A DNA stretch of 64,000 nucleotides from Dehalococcoidia bacterium (GCA_030753265.1 JASMCQ010000055.1:1-64000), one strand, 5' to 3'. Positions 8,250 to 17,953 are shown, counted from the first letter of the stretch. Translations and numbers: made by a program. The notes: generated by a model not told the origin, from the sequence alone.

Positions 8250-9890
8250 ATGGAATACGAAACGGTTATCGGCTTGGAAGTCCACGTCCAGCTCCAGACC
8301 CAGAGCAAGATGTTCTGCGCCTGCCGGGCCGACTACCAGACCGCTCCGGTAAACAGCCGGGTGTGCCCGGTGTGCCTGGGCCTGCCCGGTACCCTGCCGG
8401 TCATCAATAGCAAGGCCGTGGAGTACACCATAATGACCGGCCTGGCCCTCGGTTGCCGCATTCCGGAGGGCTCCAAGTTCGACCGGAAAAACTACCCCTA
8501 CCCGGATTTGATGAAGGGCTATCAGATATCCCAGTATGACCTGCCATTGGCCGTGGAAGGTCACCTTGAGATCGAGGTGGAAGACCAGTTGCGGCATATC
8601 GCTATCGAGCGGGTCCACTTGGAGGAGGACGTCGCCAAGCTCCAGCACTTTCCGTCCGCCACGGGGGATTCCTATAGCCTGGTGGATGTCAACCGCTCGG
8701 GCGTGCCCCTGATGGAGGTGGTCAGCTGCCCGGACCTGCGGTCTCCCGAGGAGGCCCGCAGCTATTTGATGGCGCTGCACTCCATCCTTCAATACCTGGA
8801 GGTCTCGACGGCCAACATGCAGGACGGAAGCTTCCGGTGCGACGCCAACATCAGTATCCGTCCCGTTGGGGCCACCGAGTACAGCACCCGGACCGAAGTC
8901 AAGAATATGAACAGCTTTCGTTCCGTGTACCTGGCGCTGCAATATGAGGCGGAACGTCAACGCCGGGTGGTTGAAGAAGGCGGACGGGTAACCCAGGAAA
9001 CCCGGGGCTGGATCGAGGAGCGAAACGTTACAGTCTCTCAGAGAAGCAAGGAGTACGCCCACGACTACCGCTACTTCCCCGAGCCAGACCTGCCCCCGCT
9101 GGCCGTCGATGAGGCGTGGGTCGAGGAGATCCGGGCCCGGTTGCCGGAGCTTGCCAGGCAGCGCCGGGCGCGCTTGGTTGAGCGTTTCGGGATTCCCGAG
9201 TACGATGCGAGGCTGCTCACCGGCTCCAAGGCCACGGCCGATTACTTCGAGGCGGCGTTGGGGCAAAAGCAGCTCTCGAGGGCGGCCCTGGAGAAATTTG
9301 CCAAATCCGTCAGTAACTGGATTCTGGGAGACCTGAGGCGGCTGATAAACCTGAAGAATAAGGGACTTGCCAAAGCCGTCAGCAACTTGGATAGGGACAG
9401 CCGGGATGTAGCGAGCCTGCTGACCAACCTGGAGAACATCGACATCACCGGCGTTAAGGTGACCTCGAAACACCTGGCAGACCTCGTTGGCTTGGTCGAT
9501 GCCGGGTCGATCAGCGTCACCATGGCCAAGACCGTGCTGGAGGAAGCCTTCACCACCGGTGACGCCCCGGCCCAAATTGTCGAGGCAAAAGGCTACACCC
9601 AGATAAACGATTCTTCGGCGGTACAGACGGCAGTGGCCGATGCTATAGCGGCCAACCCCAAAGCGGTGACCGACTACCTGGGTGGCAAGGATACCGCGAC
9701 CCGCTTCCTGGTGGGCCAGGTGATGAAAATCACCCGAGGCCAGGCCAACCCGGAGCTGGTCAACCAACTGGTCCGGAAAGGACTGGAAGCGCTCAAGACC
9801 GACACTTCTCCATCGCCGGGAGACGCGGGGGAAACCCTCTCTGCTACCTCTTCCCAGAGCGAGGAGAACCTAGAGTTTACACCGAGGTAA
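8250..9890 (+). CDS. gatB: Asp/Glu-tRNA amidotransferase subunit B
   Basis: A 546-residue GatB, the kinase/tRNA-binding subunit of the GatCAB complex that converts misacylated Glu-tRNA(Gln) and Asp-tRNA(Asn). The N terminus has the signature YETVIGLEVHVQL, a Cys cluster (FCACR and VCPVCLGLPG) and the NRSGVPLMEVVS block; the C-terminal third is the helical YqeY-like tail. It is longer than usual owing to a Ser/Glu-rich extension of about 30 residues. Start ATG 8250 follows AGGAAG closely. gatA and gatC are not adjacent; the amidase at 57908 is only a distant candidate for gatA. secG begins 6 bp after the stop. Confidence 0.95.
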   Translation: MEYETVIGLEVHVQLQTQSKMFCACRADYQTAPVNSRVCPVCLGLPGTLPVINSKAVEYTIMTGLALGCRIPEGSKFDRKNYPYPDLMKGYQISQYDLPLAVEGHLEIEVEDQLRHIAIERVHLEEDVAKLQHFPSATGDSYSLVDVNRSGVPLMEVVSCPDLRSPEEARSYLMALHSILQYLEVSTANMQDGSFRCDANISIRPVGATEYSTRTEVKNMNSFRSVYLALQYEAERQRRVVEEGGRVTQETRGWIEERNVTVSQRSKEYAHDYRYFPEPDLPPLAVDEAWVEEIRARLPELARQRRARLVERFGIPEYDARLLTGSKATADYFEAALGQKQLSRAALEKFAKSVSNWILGDLRRLINLKNKGLAKAVSNLDRDSRDVASLLTNLENIDITGVKVTSKHLADLVGLVDAGSISVTMAKTVLEEAFTTGDAPAQIVEAKGYTQINDSSAVQTAVADAIAANPKAVTDYLGGKDTATRFLVGQVMKITRGQANPELVNQLVRKGLEALKTDTSPSPGDAGETLSATSSQSEENLEFTPR

Positions 9891-9895
9891 TCCCC

Positions 9896-10111
9896 TTGGA
9901 TTCATACCTGAACGTCGCCCAAATTCTAATCTCCTTTTGCATCGTGCTGGTTATCCTGGCCCAGGTGAAAGAAGGTGGCGGTGGACTCTTCGGGTCTGCC
10001 CAGTCCTCCGGCCGCACGCGGCGCGGGCTGGAGAAGACCCTGTTCCAGTTCACGATCATCCTGACGGGCCTCTTCCTGGTCATTTCCATCGTCAGCGTGC
10101 GGTTGGCCTAG
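9896..10111 (+). CDS. secG: Preprotein translocase subunit SecG
   Basis: A 71-residue membrane protein with two hydrophobic segments (about residues 5-22 and 48-66) separated by the Gly-rich loop GGGGLFGSAQSSGR that is typical of SecG, an accessory subunit of the SecYEG channel. The start is TTG 9896, preceded by GAGG 7-10 nt upstream inside the end of gatB. It is probably co-transcribed with gatB. Confidence 0.85.
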   Translation: MDSYLNVAQILISFCIVLVILAQVKEGGGGLFGSAQSSGRTRRGLEKTLFQFTIILTGLFLVISIVSVRLA

Positions 10112-10163
10112 GGCGGCTCGCCGCTCTGGTCCAAGCCTGGGGAATGCCGTTCCCAGGCGCGCG

Positions 10164-11054
10164 TTGCCCGATGCCGTGACGTGCCGAGATGAGCATATAA
10201 CCCCCCGTGAACAACCGGGAACCGGCCGCCCGATAGTCCTGACCACCGACTTCGGCCTTGCCGACGCCTACGCCGGGGTGATGAGAGGCGTGGTCCTGGG
10301 AATCAACCCTGGGGCAACGGTGATCGACCTTACCCATCTGATTCAACCTCAGAACGTCCGCCAGGCCGCCTTTGTCCTCGGCGCCAACTATCGCTTCTTT
10401 CCCGACGGGTCCATACACGTGGCCGTCGTGGATCCGGGCGTGGGCACGAAACGGCGGGCTTTACTGCTGGTCACCCCACTCGCCAGCTTTGTCGCCCCGG
10501 ACAACGGCATCCTCAGCTACGTCGTCGGCGATTACCTGGACGAGGTCCCGGCGGGAGGAGGAACGGCGGCCCTGCCTTCTTCATTGGCCGCCTACAGTCT
10601 GGAAAACCCCCAGTACTGGCTCCAACCGGTGAGCAGGACCTTCCACGGGCGGGATGTTTTCGCCCCCGCAGCGGCGCACCTCACCCTGGGAGTGGCGCCC
10701 GAGGATTTTGGCCCGCCGGTGAATGAGATGGTGTGGCTGGCCGCTTCCCAGCCGGAGACCCGGGACACCGGGATACATGGTGAAGTGGTTTATGCCGACC
10801 ACTTTGGCAACCTGGTGACTAACATACCGGCCGGGGCGCTGGAGCATGCGGGCGGCATCCAGGTGGAAATCAAGGGCCGCCGGATTGCCGGCCTGGCCGG
10901 TACCTTCGGCGAGGGTGATCCAGAGGCGGACGGCGGCCTCATCGCCCTGGTGGGTAGCCACGGCTACCTGGAGGTGGCGGTGCGAAACGGCAGTGCCGCG
11001 CTCACCTTGGGCGCCGGCGTAGGCGAGCCGGTTCGGGTCACGGCGGCGGGGTGA
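10164..11054 (+). CDS. SAM hydroxide adenosyltransferase (DUF62 family)
   Basis: A 296-residue member of the fluorinase/chlorinase superfamily whose bacterial and archaeal housekeeping members hydrolyse S-adenosylmethionine to adenosine and methionine. Motifs are PIVLTTDFGLADAYAGVM near residue 23, VVDPGVGTKRRALL, APDNGILSYV and FHGRDVFAPAAAHL. The C-terminal beta-barrel domain has the YADHFGNLVTNI signature. The TTG at 10164 is the first start; GTG 10176 is also possible, and neither has a convincing ribosome binding site. It stands alone between secG and the dehydrogenase genes. Confidence 0.88.
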   Translation: MPDAVTCRDEHITPREQPGTGRPIVLTTDFGLADAYAGVMRGVVLGINPGATVIDLTHLIQPQNVRQAAFVLGANYRFFPDGSIHVAVVDPGVGTKRRALLLVTPLASFVAPDNGILSYVVGDYLDEVPAGGGTAALPSSLAAYSLENPQYWLQPVSRTFHGRDVFAPAAAHLTLGVAPEDFGPPVNEMVWLAASQPETRDTGIHGEVVYADHFGNLVTNIPAGALEHAGGIQVEIKGRRIAGLAGTFGEGDPEADGGLIALVGSHGYLEVAVRNGSAALTLGAGVGEPVRVTAAG

Positions 11055-11145
11055 GGGGCCGGGCCTTCCTATTTCACTTCGGCACATGCTAGTATTGGGC
11101 TATTCGGCTACCCCGGCAGCTACGGGCTAGATTAGGGGGAATACC

Positions 11146-12153
11146 TTGGAGATGGACCGCGACACGTTGCTAGGCTTGTACAAGACCATGGTGACCATCC
11201 GCAGGTTTGAAGAGCGGGGGATTCCCGAGACCGGGCAACGGGGAATGTCGGCTTCGGTCCACTCGTCGGCGGGTCAGGAAGCGGTGCCCACCGGGGTCTG
11301 TGCCCACCTCAGCAACGAGGACTATATCGGCAGCACCCACCGGGGCCACGGCCACTGCATCGCCAAAGGGGTGGACCCCAAGCGGATGATGGCCGAGCTG
11401 TTCGGCCGGAGCACCGGGCCCAACAAGGGCAAAGGCGGCTCCATGCACATCTCCGATATGAGCAAGGGGATGCTGGGAACCAATGGTATTGTGGCGGCCA
11501 GCGTGCCCTTGGCGGTCGGAGCGGGGCTCACGTCCAAGGTCAAGAAGCTGGGCCGGGTGGCGGTGGCCTTCTTCGGGGACGGCGCGGCCAACCAGGGGGT
11601 GGTGCACGAGTCGATGAACCTGGCCGCCGTGTGGAAACTGCCAGTGATCTTCTGCTGCGAGAACAACGGGTATGCCATGTCCACCCCGGCCGAGTACAGC
11701 CTGTCGGTGCCTCACGTGGCCGACCGGGCCGCCAGTTACGGCATGCCAGGGGTCATCGTGGACGGGATGGATGTCTTTGCCGTCTACGATGCGGCCGGAG
11801 AGGCGGTGGCTCGGGCCAGGGCGGGGGAAGGCCCCTCATTGCTGGAATGCATGACCTACCGTTTTTACGGTCACACGGTTTTCGATAGCCCGCTCAACTA
11901 CCGAACCAAAGAGGAGGAGGACCACTGGCGGGCCAGGGACCCGATCAAACAGTTCCGTGATACGGTGCTTCCCCAGGGGGATGTTACCGCCGAGGAACTG
12001 GACCAGATCGACCAGGAAGCCGGGGACCTCATGGACGAAGCCATCAAGTATGCAGACGACAGCCCGTTGCCCGAAGCCTCCGAGCTTTACGACGACGTAT
12101 ACGTCAGCTACCCCATGGCAGAGCTGAAACGCGGCGTCAACATGGAGATCTGA
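11146..12153 (+). CDS. 2-oxoacid (pyruvate/acetoin-type) dehydrogenase E1 alpha subunit
   Basis: A 335-residue thiamine-diphosphate enzyme subunit of the PdhA/AcoA type. It has the N-terminal RRFEERG region, GSTHRGHGHCIAKG, and the ThDP/Mg motif GDGAANQGVVHE ending in ENNGYAMST. TTG 11146 is chosen since AGGGGGA at 11134-11140 is 5 nt away; ATG 11152 is an alternative. The beta subunit follows 135 bp downstream. No E2 or E3 gene is near, so the complex partner is unknown; acetoin dehydrogenase is a plausible alternative to pyruvate dehydrogenase, given an AcoX-like gene at 56752. Confidence 0.9.
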   Translation: MEMDRDTLLGLYKTMVTIRRFEERGIPETGQRGMSASVHSSAGQEAVPTGVCAHLSNEDYIGSTHRGHGHCIAKGVDPKRMMAELFGRSTGPNKGKGGSMHISDMSKGMLGTNGIVAASVPLAVGAGLTSKVKKLGRVAVAFFGDGAANQGVVHESMNLAAVWKLPVIFCCENNGYAMSTPAEYSLSVPHVADRAASYGMPGVIVDGMDVFAVYDAAGEAVARARAGEGPSLLECMTYRFYGHTVFDSPLNYRTKEEEDHWRARDPIKQFRDTVLPQGDVTAEELDQIDQEAGDLMDEAIKYADDSPLPEASELYDDVYVSYPMAELKRGVNMEI

Positions 12154-12288
12154 GGCTCAGTCAGCCGCAGAGACCCCGAGGCCAGGCCCTCGGCCCGGCC
12201 CGGTTTTCTCGAGCACCGGGATGGGAACGCCGGCGGGTAGCCCACGCGCTTCCCCTCGTATTACCCCTCATATTACAAGGAGATAAGG

Positions 12289-13332
12289 ATGGCCACCACT
12301 TTCGCCAACATGATTACCGACTCTACCCGGGAGATCCTGTATCGCGATGCCGTCAACGAGGCCCTGCGGCAGGAGATGGCGCGGGATGAGACGATAGTCA
12401 TCATGGGCGAGGAGATCTCCGGCGCGGCGGGCCGGGACCAATTCGTGGGCGCCTGGGGCGGACCATTCCGCACGACAGGCGGTTTGTATAAAGAGTTCGG
12501 CAAAGAGAGGGTGCTGGATACTCCTATCTCGGAGGCCGCCTTTATGGGGGCCGCCGTCGGCGCCGCTTCCACCGGGCTGCGGACCATCGCGGAGTTGATG
12601 TTCGTGGACTTCGTCGGCGTGTGCTTGGACCAGCTAACCAACAACGCCGCCAAGATGCGCTATATGTTCGGCGGCCAGGTAAGGGTCCCGCTTACCGTGA
12701 TGACCCGTATCGGCGCCGGCTTCGGCAGCGCCGCCCAGCACTCCGAGTCCTACTACTCCATCCTCAGCCACATACCGGGCCTGAAAGGAGTGGCGCCCTC
12801 GGACGCATACACCGCCAAGGGGTTGCTGACCGCCGCCATCCGGGACGATGACCCGGTTATCTACTTCGAGCACAAGGGCCTCTACGGCAACATGGGCCTG
12901 GTGCCCGAGGAGCCGTACGTGCTGCCCCTGGGCAAAGCCCGCACGGTGCGTAAGGGCAGCGATGTCACCCTGGTGGGCATCTCCCGCATGACCTTGGTGT
13001 GCGTAGAGGCGGCTGGCGAGCTGGCTGCTTCGGGGATCGACGCCGAGGTGATTGACCTGCTCAGCGTTTCGCCCATCGACTACGACCACGTCATCGACTC
13101 GGTGCGGCGCACCCATCGGCTGGTGGTGGTGGACGAAGACACGCCCATCTGCAGCATCGCGTCAGACATCTGCGCCCGGGTGGCGGAAGAGGCCTTCGAC
13201 TACCTGGACGCCCCTCCCTCCCGGGTGACCGCGCCCCATACCCCGGTACCCTACAGCCGGACCCTGGAGAACATCTACATCCCCAATGAGGCCCGGGTCA
13301 TCAATACAGTGCGGAACCTGCTGGCCCGTTAG
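12289..13332 (+). CDS. 2-oxoacid (pyruvate/acetoin-type) dehydrogenase E1 beta subunit
   Basis: A 347-residue PdhB/AcoB-type subunit that pairs with the alpha subunit upstream to form the alpha2beta2 decarboxylase. It shows the transketolase pyrimidine-binding domain (VIMGEEISGAAG, DTPISEAAFMGAAVG, AELMFVDFVG) and the C-terminal transketolase domain with VVDEDTPICSIASDI. The start ATG 12289 follows AAGGAGATAAGG with good spacing. It is followed by a hairpin at 13430-13450 that may end the transcript. Confidence 0.92.
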   Translation: MATTFANMITDSTREILYRDAVNEALRQEMARDETIVIMGEEISGAAGRDQFVGAWGGPFRTTGGLYKEFGKERVLDTPISEAAFMGAAVGAASTGLRTIAELMFVDFVGVCLDQLTNNAAKMRYMFGGQVRVPLTVMTRIGAGFGSAAQHSESYYSILSHIPGLKGVAPSDAYTAKGLLTAAIRDDDPVIYFEHKGLYGNMGLVPEEPYVLPLGKARTVRKGSDVTLVGISRMTLVCVEAAGELAASGIDAEVIDLLSVSPIDYDHVIDSVRRTHRLVVVDEDTPICSIASDICARVAEEAFDYLDAPPSRVTAPHTPVPYSRTLENIYIPNEARVINTVRNLLAR

Positions 13333-13429
13333 GTACGCGGTCGGGACCGGATTGACGAGGGTCATCACCCTGATGGTGGCGCTCACCGGTGGCCTTGCTA
13401 CTCCCCGCGAGATTGGAATCAAGCCGTAA

Positions 13430-13450
13430 CGCCCCACCGAAGATGGGGCG
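13430..13450 (+). terminator. Terminator-like hairpin after the E1 genes
   Basis: CGCCCCA, loop CCGAAGA, TGGGGCG: a perfect 7-bp stem about 100 bp after the E1 beta stop. No strong T tract follows (GTTCAGTTTG), so it may be a weak terminator or only a stabilising structure. Confidence 0.4.
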
Positions 13451-13676
13451 GTTCAGTTTGCCACCTTTCGTTGTCTCCGTTACTCTCGGTGGCGGCCCGG
13501 ATACTAGAACACGTGTGACAGAATTCCCGGTGCGCCGGTCACGATGATCTTAGCAATCCTCAGTCACTGCCAGAAGCGGCCTATCGGAACGCCCTCCGGG
13601 ATGGGCGGGCGGGGACGCGAAGATCAGCTAAGGAACGAAGCACTTGGGACGGGAAATGGAGCAAGTTACCATGACC

Positions 13677-13704
13677 TTGACCTGTCCCGGAACTAAGGTA
13701 TAGA
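13677..13704 (+). promoter_or_regulatory. Putative promoter of the molybdoenzyme operon
   Basis: TTGACC (13677-13682), a 16-bp spacer and TATAGA (13699-13704), 66 bp upstream of the ATG. It is a good sigma70-like match in a non-coding gap. Confidence 0.5.
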
Positions 13705-13770
13705 GTGAGCAGCCAAGACAGTGGAGCCAATTATCGGCTTGGATTTGGCCTCGGAGCATAGTGAGGCGAT

Positions 13771-16335
13771 ATGAAATTAGCAGAAGTAGCACCGCAACCT
13801 GGGCAACCGGAAGAGGACGTATGGGTGCCCTCCGCCTGCGGCATGTGCTATTCCCAATGCGGGATCAAAGTCCACAGGGTCAACGGGGTGGTAGTCAAGA
13901 TCGAAGGCAATCCTGACTTTCCCCACAACTGGGGCCGGTTGTGTGCCAAGGGCCATGCCGCAATCATGAGCCTCTACGACCCCAGCCGGGTCCGGACACC
14001 TTTGAAGCGGACCAACCCGGAGAAAGGCATAGGGGTCGACCCCAAGTGGGTGGAGATAGGCTGGGATGAGGCCATCGACCTTGTCGCCGACAAGCTGAGG
14101 AAGACCAGGGCGGATAATCCCGACAAGCTGGCCATGGCCACTTTTGATATCCAGGGCTTGCGCTTCGCTGGTTGCTGGATGGGGGCCTTCGGCAGCACCA
14201 ACGAGAATTGGATCTCCGCCAACTACTTCTGTGGCGCGGGACTCCACCTGGCCACGTATCTCACCAACGCTTCCTTTCACATGTCCGTGGACCTCTCTCA
14301 TTGTAACTACTGCCTCCTCATCGGGAGCCAGCACGGGTTCGGAGTGGGTCACTCGCCCAACTTGACCACCCAGAAGATGGCCGACGCCAGGATCCGAGGG
14401 ATGCGGGTGGTGTCGGTTGATCCCGTGTGCTCTAACGCGGCCAGTAAGGCCGATGAATGGGTCCCCATCAGGCCGGGCACCGACGGGGCCCTGGCTCTGT
14501 CAATTCTGAATGTAATGCTGAATGAACTGGGCATCTATGATGCGGAGTTCATCAAGAACAAAACCAACGGCCCCTACCTGGTTGGCCCTGATGGGCTCTA
14601 CATTCGGGACGAGGAGAGCCGGCGCCCCCTGGTCTGGGACTCTTCCGCCGGGACCGCTAGGCCCTATGATTCGGCTGACGTGCCCGACATGGCGATTGAA
14701 GGGGTCTACACGGTCCAGGGCAAAACATGCCATCCTGCCTTCCAGCGATTGAAGGAACACGTCAAGGGCTATAGCCCGGAAACGGTCTCCGAGATAACCA
14801 CGGTCCCCGCCGAAACGATTCGGCGGATAGCTAAAGAGTATGGCGAGGCCGCTAAGATCGGCTCCACCATCATGATAGGCGGAGAGGAGCTTCCCTACCG
14901 GCCGGCGGCGGTCCACATGTACCGGGGCGCTTACAGCCATAAGCATTCGGCTGCTCACTCCATGGCGATTCAGCTTCTGAACATCGTGGTGGGGAATATC
15001 TACGCACCCGGGGGGCACGGCGGTCCGAATCCCGTTGGGCCCTGGTGGGAGCCGGGGGAAGGAGTGGATGGGCTGCTGGTCGCCTCCCCTAAGACGCAGG
15101 TGGGAGTGCCGCCATATGAATTTCTGGCCACCATTCCCGAGCCTCCGAAGGCCCCCCACCTCGGGTCCCTTTTCCCCCTGGCCTACGCGAGAGGGGACGT
15201 CGCCCTCCAGCTAGGCACCACCGACCACGAGAAATATGGCGTCCCGGCGCCGGATGTCCTGATCCATTGCCGCACCAACATGATGATGACCACCGTGGCG
15301 CCGGAGCGGATGGCCCAGGCGTTGAAAAATATTGCCTTCCAGGTTTCCTTTGCCCGGGAGATCGACGAGACGGTCCAATTTGCCGATGTAGTTCTGCCCG
15401 ATCTTCACTTCCTGGAAAAGCTGGACCCGGTCCCCAACGACATCGTCGCCCGGCAGAGCCCCGGCAGCGGCTATTGGTATCTCGGAATACGCCAACCGGT
15501 GGTGAAGCCGCCATTCACCGGATTCCACTGGCTGGATGTGCTTGCGGAGCTTGCGGAGCGGGCGGGGTTCCTGGAAGACTATAACTTCATGCTGATGGCC
15601 GCCCTCTCCTCTCGGACCCCCACAAAGCTGGAACCCCTACGGAAATACAGTCTCGAAGAGTTGAGCGACATCTGGCTCAAGGCGCTGTCCGGAGATGAGA
15701 ACAAGGGGCTGCCCTGGTTCCAAGAGAACGCGATGCTTACCACCAAGCGGACGGTGCGGGAGGTCTATCCGCAGACTGCTTTCAAGTACCGGATACCCCT
15801 CTACTACGAGCACTTTCTCAAGGCAAGAGACTACGTGGAAGAGGTGGCCCGACAGATGGGGCTTGACTGGGATACCTCCGACTATCAGGTCCTGCCCGAG
15901 TGGAAGCCCTGCCTCGCTTTCGAGCCCACCGAACAGCATGACCTGCTGGTGGTCAGCTATACTATCCCGTTCCACCAGTACTCTATCAGCGCGCAAAACC
16001 CGTGGCTGAATGAGATCAGTGAGCACCATCCCTATGCCTACAACATCATGGTGAACACCGAGACCGCCCGCCGGCGGGGGATCAAGGATGGGGCCAACAT
16101 CACTGTGGAGACGATGGCGGGGCGCAAGGTGACCGGCAAGGTCAAGGTGACTCAATGTGTTCATCCTGAGGTGGTGGCGATCGGCGGTATCTTTGGGGCG
16201 TGGGCCGACGGTAAGCCGATCGCCAAGGGCAAGGGAGTTCATTTCAATAGCCTGCTCCCCTTTGATCTGGAACACATCGACATGATTTCCACCTCAGCGG
16301 ATGCCTGCGAGCGGGTGAGAATCTACCCCGCATAG
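13771..16335 (+). CDS. Molybdopterin oxidoreductase catalytic subunit (DMSO reductase superfamily)
   Basis: An 854-residue bis-MGD enzyme. The N-terminal [4Fe-4S] motif is complete: Cys23, Cys26, Cys30 and Cys58, followed by AKGHAAIMSLYDP. Pterin-binding regions follow, with the C-terminal molydopterin dinucleotide domain near residue 730 onwards (NTETARRRGIKDGANI). There is no twin-arginine signal peptide, so it is predicted to face the cytoplasm unless exported with a partner. NYFCGAG near residue 150 offers a possible cysteine ligand to Mo. The next two genes encode an Fe-S subunit and an NrfD-like anchor, giving the classical three-subunit CISM architecture. The substrate cannot be assigned. 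Confidence 0.9.
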   Translation: MKLAEVAPQPGQPEEDVWVPSACGMCYSQCGIKVHRVNGVVVKIEGNPDFPHNWGRLCAKGHAAIMSLYDPSRVRTPLKRTNPEKGIGVDPKWVEIGWDEAIDLVADKLRKTRADNPDKLAMATFDIQGLRFAGCWMGAFGSTNENWISANYFCGAGLHLATYLTNASFHMSVDLSHCNYCLLIGSQHGFGVGHSPNLTTQKMADARIRGMRVVSVDPVCSNAASKADEWVPIRPGTDGALALSILNVMLNELGIYDAEFIKNKTNGPYLVGPDGLYIRDEESRRPLVWDSSAGTARPYDSADVPDMAIEGVYTVQGKTCHPAFQRLKEHVKGYSPETVSEITTVPAETIRRIAKEYGEAAKIGSTIMIGGEELPYRPAAVHMYRGAYSHKHSAAHSMAIQLLNIVVGNIYAPGGHGGPNPVGPWWEPGEGVDGLLVASPKTQVGVPPYEFLATIPEPPKAPHLGSLFPLAYARGDVALQLGTTDHEKYGVPAPDVLIHCRTNMMMTTVAPERMAQALKNIAFQVSFAREIDETVQFADVVLPDLHFLEKLDPVPNDIVARQSPGSGYWYLGIRQPVVKPPFTGFHWLDVLAELAERAGFLEDYNFMLMAALSSRTPTKLEPLRKYSLEELSDIWLKALSGDENKGLPWFQENAMLTTKRTVREVYPQTAFKYRIPLYYEHFLKARDYVEEVARQMGLDWDTSDYQVLPEWKPCLAFEPTEQHDLLVVSYTIPFHQYSISAQNPWLNEISEHHPYAYNIMVNTETARRRGIKDGANITVETMAGRKVTGKVKVTQCVHPEVVAIGGIFGAWADGKPIAKGKGVHFNSLLPFDLEHIDMISTSADACERVRIYPA

Positions 16336-16419
16336 CCCTTGAATGCCGGACCATCTCCGGTGGAAACCCGTGGCCGCTGCCTGGGCCATGCCTTGGCAAG
16401 AAGACAGAAGGAGTTAGAC

Positions 16420-17022
16420 ATGGTGCGTTGGGCCATGGCCGTGGACCTGAAACGGTGCATCGGGTGCAACGCCTGCGCGGTTGCCTGCAAGTCGGAGAAC
16501 GGCACCCCGCCGGGGGTGTTCTGGAAGCGGGTGCTCGATACCGAGGTTGGGACCTACCCCTTTGCCCAACGAGAGTTCGTGCCGCTCGGCTGCAATCACT
16601 GCGGAAACCCGCCATGCGAGACCATCTGCCCCACCGGCGCCACTTACAAACGGCCGGACGGGATAGTGATGGTGGACTACGACAGATGCATCGGCTGCGG
16701 GGCCTGCATCATCGCCTGCCCCTACCAGGTGCGCTTCGTCTGGGAAACAAAGGGGGGCTACTTCGGGGAAGAACTCACCCCCTTCGAAGAGGTGAAATAC
16801 GCCGAGTTCCGGCGCGGCACCGTCCAGAAGTGCAACTTTTGCTACACCCGCCTGGAGCGGGGACTGGCGCCGGCTTGTGTGGAGAGTTGCATCGCCCGTG
16901 CCCTAAATTACGGAGACCTGGACGACCCGGAGAGCCCTCTACATCGGGTTCTCCGGGAACGCAACTCTTACCGGCCCCGGGAGGAACTGGGTACCGAACC
17001 GGGCCTTTACTACCTCACATAA
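16420..17022 (+). CDS. Four-cluster ferredoxin-type electron transfer subunit (DmsB/NrfC-like)
   Basis: A 200-residue iron-sulfur protein with four cysteine clusters: CIGCNACAVACK, CNHCGNPPCETICP, CIGCGACIIACP and CNFC followed by ACVESC. This is the pattern of the beta subunit that wires DMSO-reductase-type enzymes to the membrane. The ORF is open from 16339, but ATG 16420 is the start because AGAAGGAG sits 6-8 nt upstream and the conserved N terminus (MAVDLKRCIGC) begins right after. It lies between the catalytic and the anchor genes. Confidence 0.92.
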   Translation: MVRWAMAVDLKRCIGCNACAVACKSENGTPPGVFWKRVLDTEVGTYPFAQREFVPLGCNHCGNPPCETICPTGATYKRPDGIVMVDYDRCIGCGACIIACPYQVRFVWETKGGYFGEELTPFEEVKYAEFRRGTVQKCNFCYTRLERGLAPACVESCIARALNYGDLDDPESPLHRVLRERNSYRPREELGTEPGLYYLT

Positions 17023-17035
17023 CCCAGGGGGGGCT

Positions 17036-17953
17036 TTGGCACAATCAACAGAGCTATTTGTCCGGGATTTGCGGCCCCAACGGGCATGGGGTGCGTCGGT
17101 GGCTTTGGACCTCTTCCTGGAAGGGGCGGGGGCCGGACTCTTCTTTTTGGCGGTGATGTTGCACCGCTACGGGTTCATTGCTGACACGCCGGCCGACGTG
17201 GGAGCATGGGCAGGGCTGGTGGCGGCCGGGGCGGGCACCCTTTTCCTCTTCGCTCACCTGGGCGTTCGCCGGCGCTTTCTGAACGTGTTTCGCCGGCCTC
17301 GGACCAGTTGGATGAGCCGAGGGGCGTACATTGTGACGGTGTTCGGTATTTTCGGCTTCGTCGCTTTACTGCCTTCGATTCCGGGGCTTGAAGGGCTACC
17401 TTGGGAAGAAGGAACGGCGGCGGGCACCATCCTCCGATCGTTGGCCCTGGTTTTTGCGATGTTGTTGATGGCCTACACTGGGCTTGTCCTTTCGTCGTGG
17501 CCGTCGATACCCTTCTGGAACACACCCCTTCTGCCTCTGTTGTTTATCGCCAACTCCTTGCTGGCGGGAGGCGCCGTGCTTCTCATGCTGGGGGCAATAG
17601 TAGAGGCTGACGAGATTACTTCCAGGTTAAAGGTGTTAACGCTGGCCTTATCGGTGGGGAATGGCTTCGGGCTTCTGTTCTACCTGATGGTCATGGCTTC
17701 GGCCACGGCGCCGGCGAGGGAGTCGGTGCGCCGGTTGCTGCGGGGAGAACAGCGGTGGGCCTTCCTGCTGGGCTTAGTAGGGATCGGGATCCTCCTTCCC
17801 GTGCTGTTCCTCGCTCTGGAGACGGGCGGCCTGCTCGGGTCGGGCACAGCGGAGATAGTGATCCTAGTGCTAGGTGGATTGGCTGTCCTGACCGGGGGAG
17901 TCGTCCTCCGGGATGTCTTCTTGCGGGTGGGGGTGTATGGATACCCAGTCTAG
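17036..17953 (+). CDS. NrfD/PsrC-like membrane anchor subunit
   Basis: A 305-residue polytopic protein with eight or more hydrophobic segments, starting with WGASVALDLFLEGAGAGLFF, as in NrfD-type quinone-interacting subunits. The last segments end near residue 295. It would exchange electrons between the quinone pool and the Fe-S subunit encoded just upstream. The start is TTG 17036 after a G-rich ribosome binding site (AGGGGGGG). Its 3' end overlaps the start of the MoaD-like gene by 17 nt, which suggests translational coupling. Confidence 0.85.
   Translation: MAQSTELFVRDLRPQRAWGASVALDLFLEGAGAGLFFLAVMLHRYGFIADTPADVGAWAGLVAAGAGTLFLFAHLGVRRRFLNVFRRPRTSWMSRGAYIVTVFGIFGFVALLPSIPGLEGLPWEEGTAAGTILRSLALVFAMLLMAYTGLVLSSWPSIPFWNTPLLPLLFIANSLLAGGAVLLMLGAIVEADEITSRLKVLTLALSVGNGFGLLFYLMVMASATAPARESVRRLLRGEQRWAFLLGLVGIGILLPVLFLALETGGLLGSGTAEIVILVLGGLAVLTGGVVLRDVFLRVGVYGYPV

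Larger units (their letters stand above)
13333..13770. other. Intergenic region between E1 and molybdoenzyme operons
   Basis: The 438 bp hold a terminator-like hairpin (13430-13450) and a promoter-like site (13677-13704), with no coding signature. They separate two likely transcription units. Confidence 0.5.

Noticed and set aside
8121..9767. 548-codon open frame antisense to gatB
   Set aside because: It is the high-GC shadow of gatB: no family signature, and gatB is conserved along its whole length.
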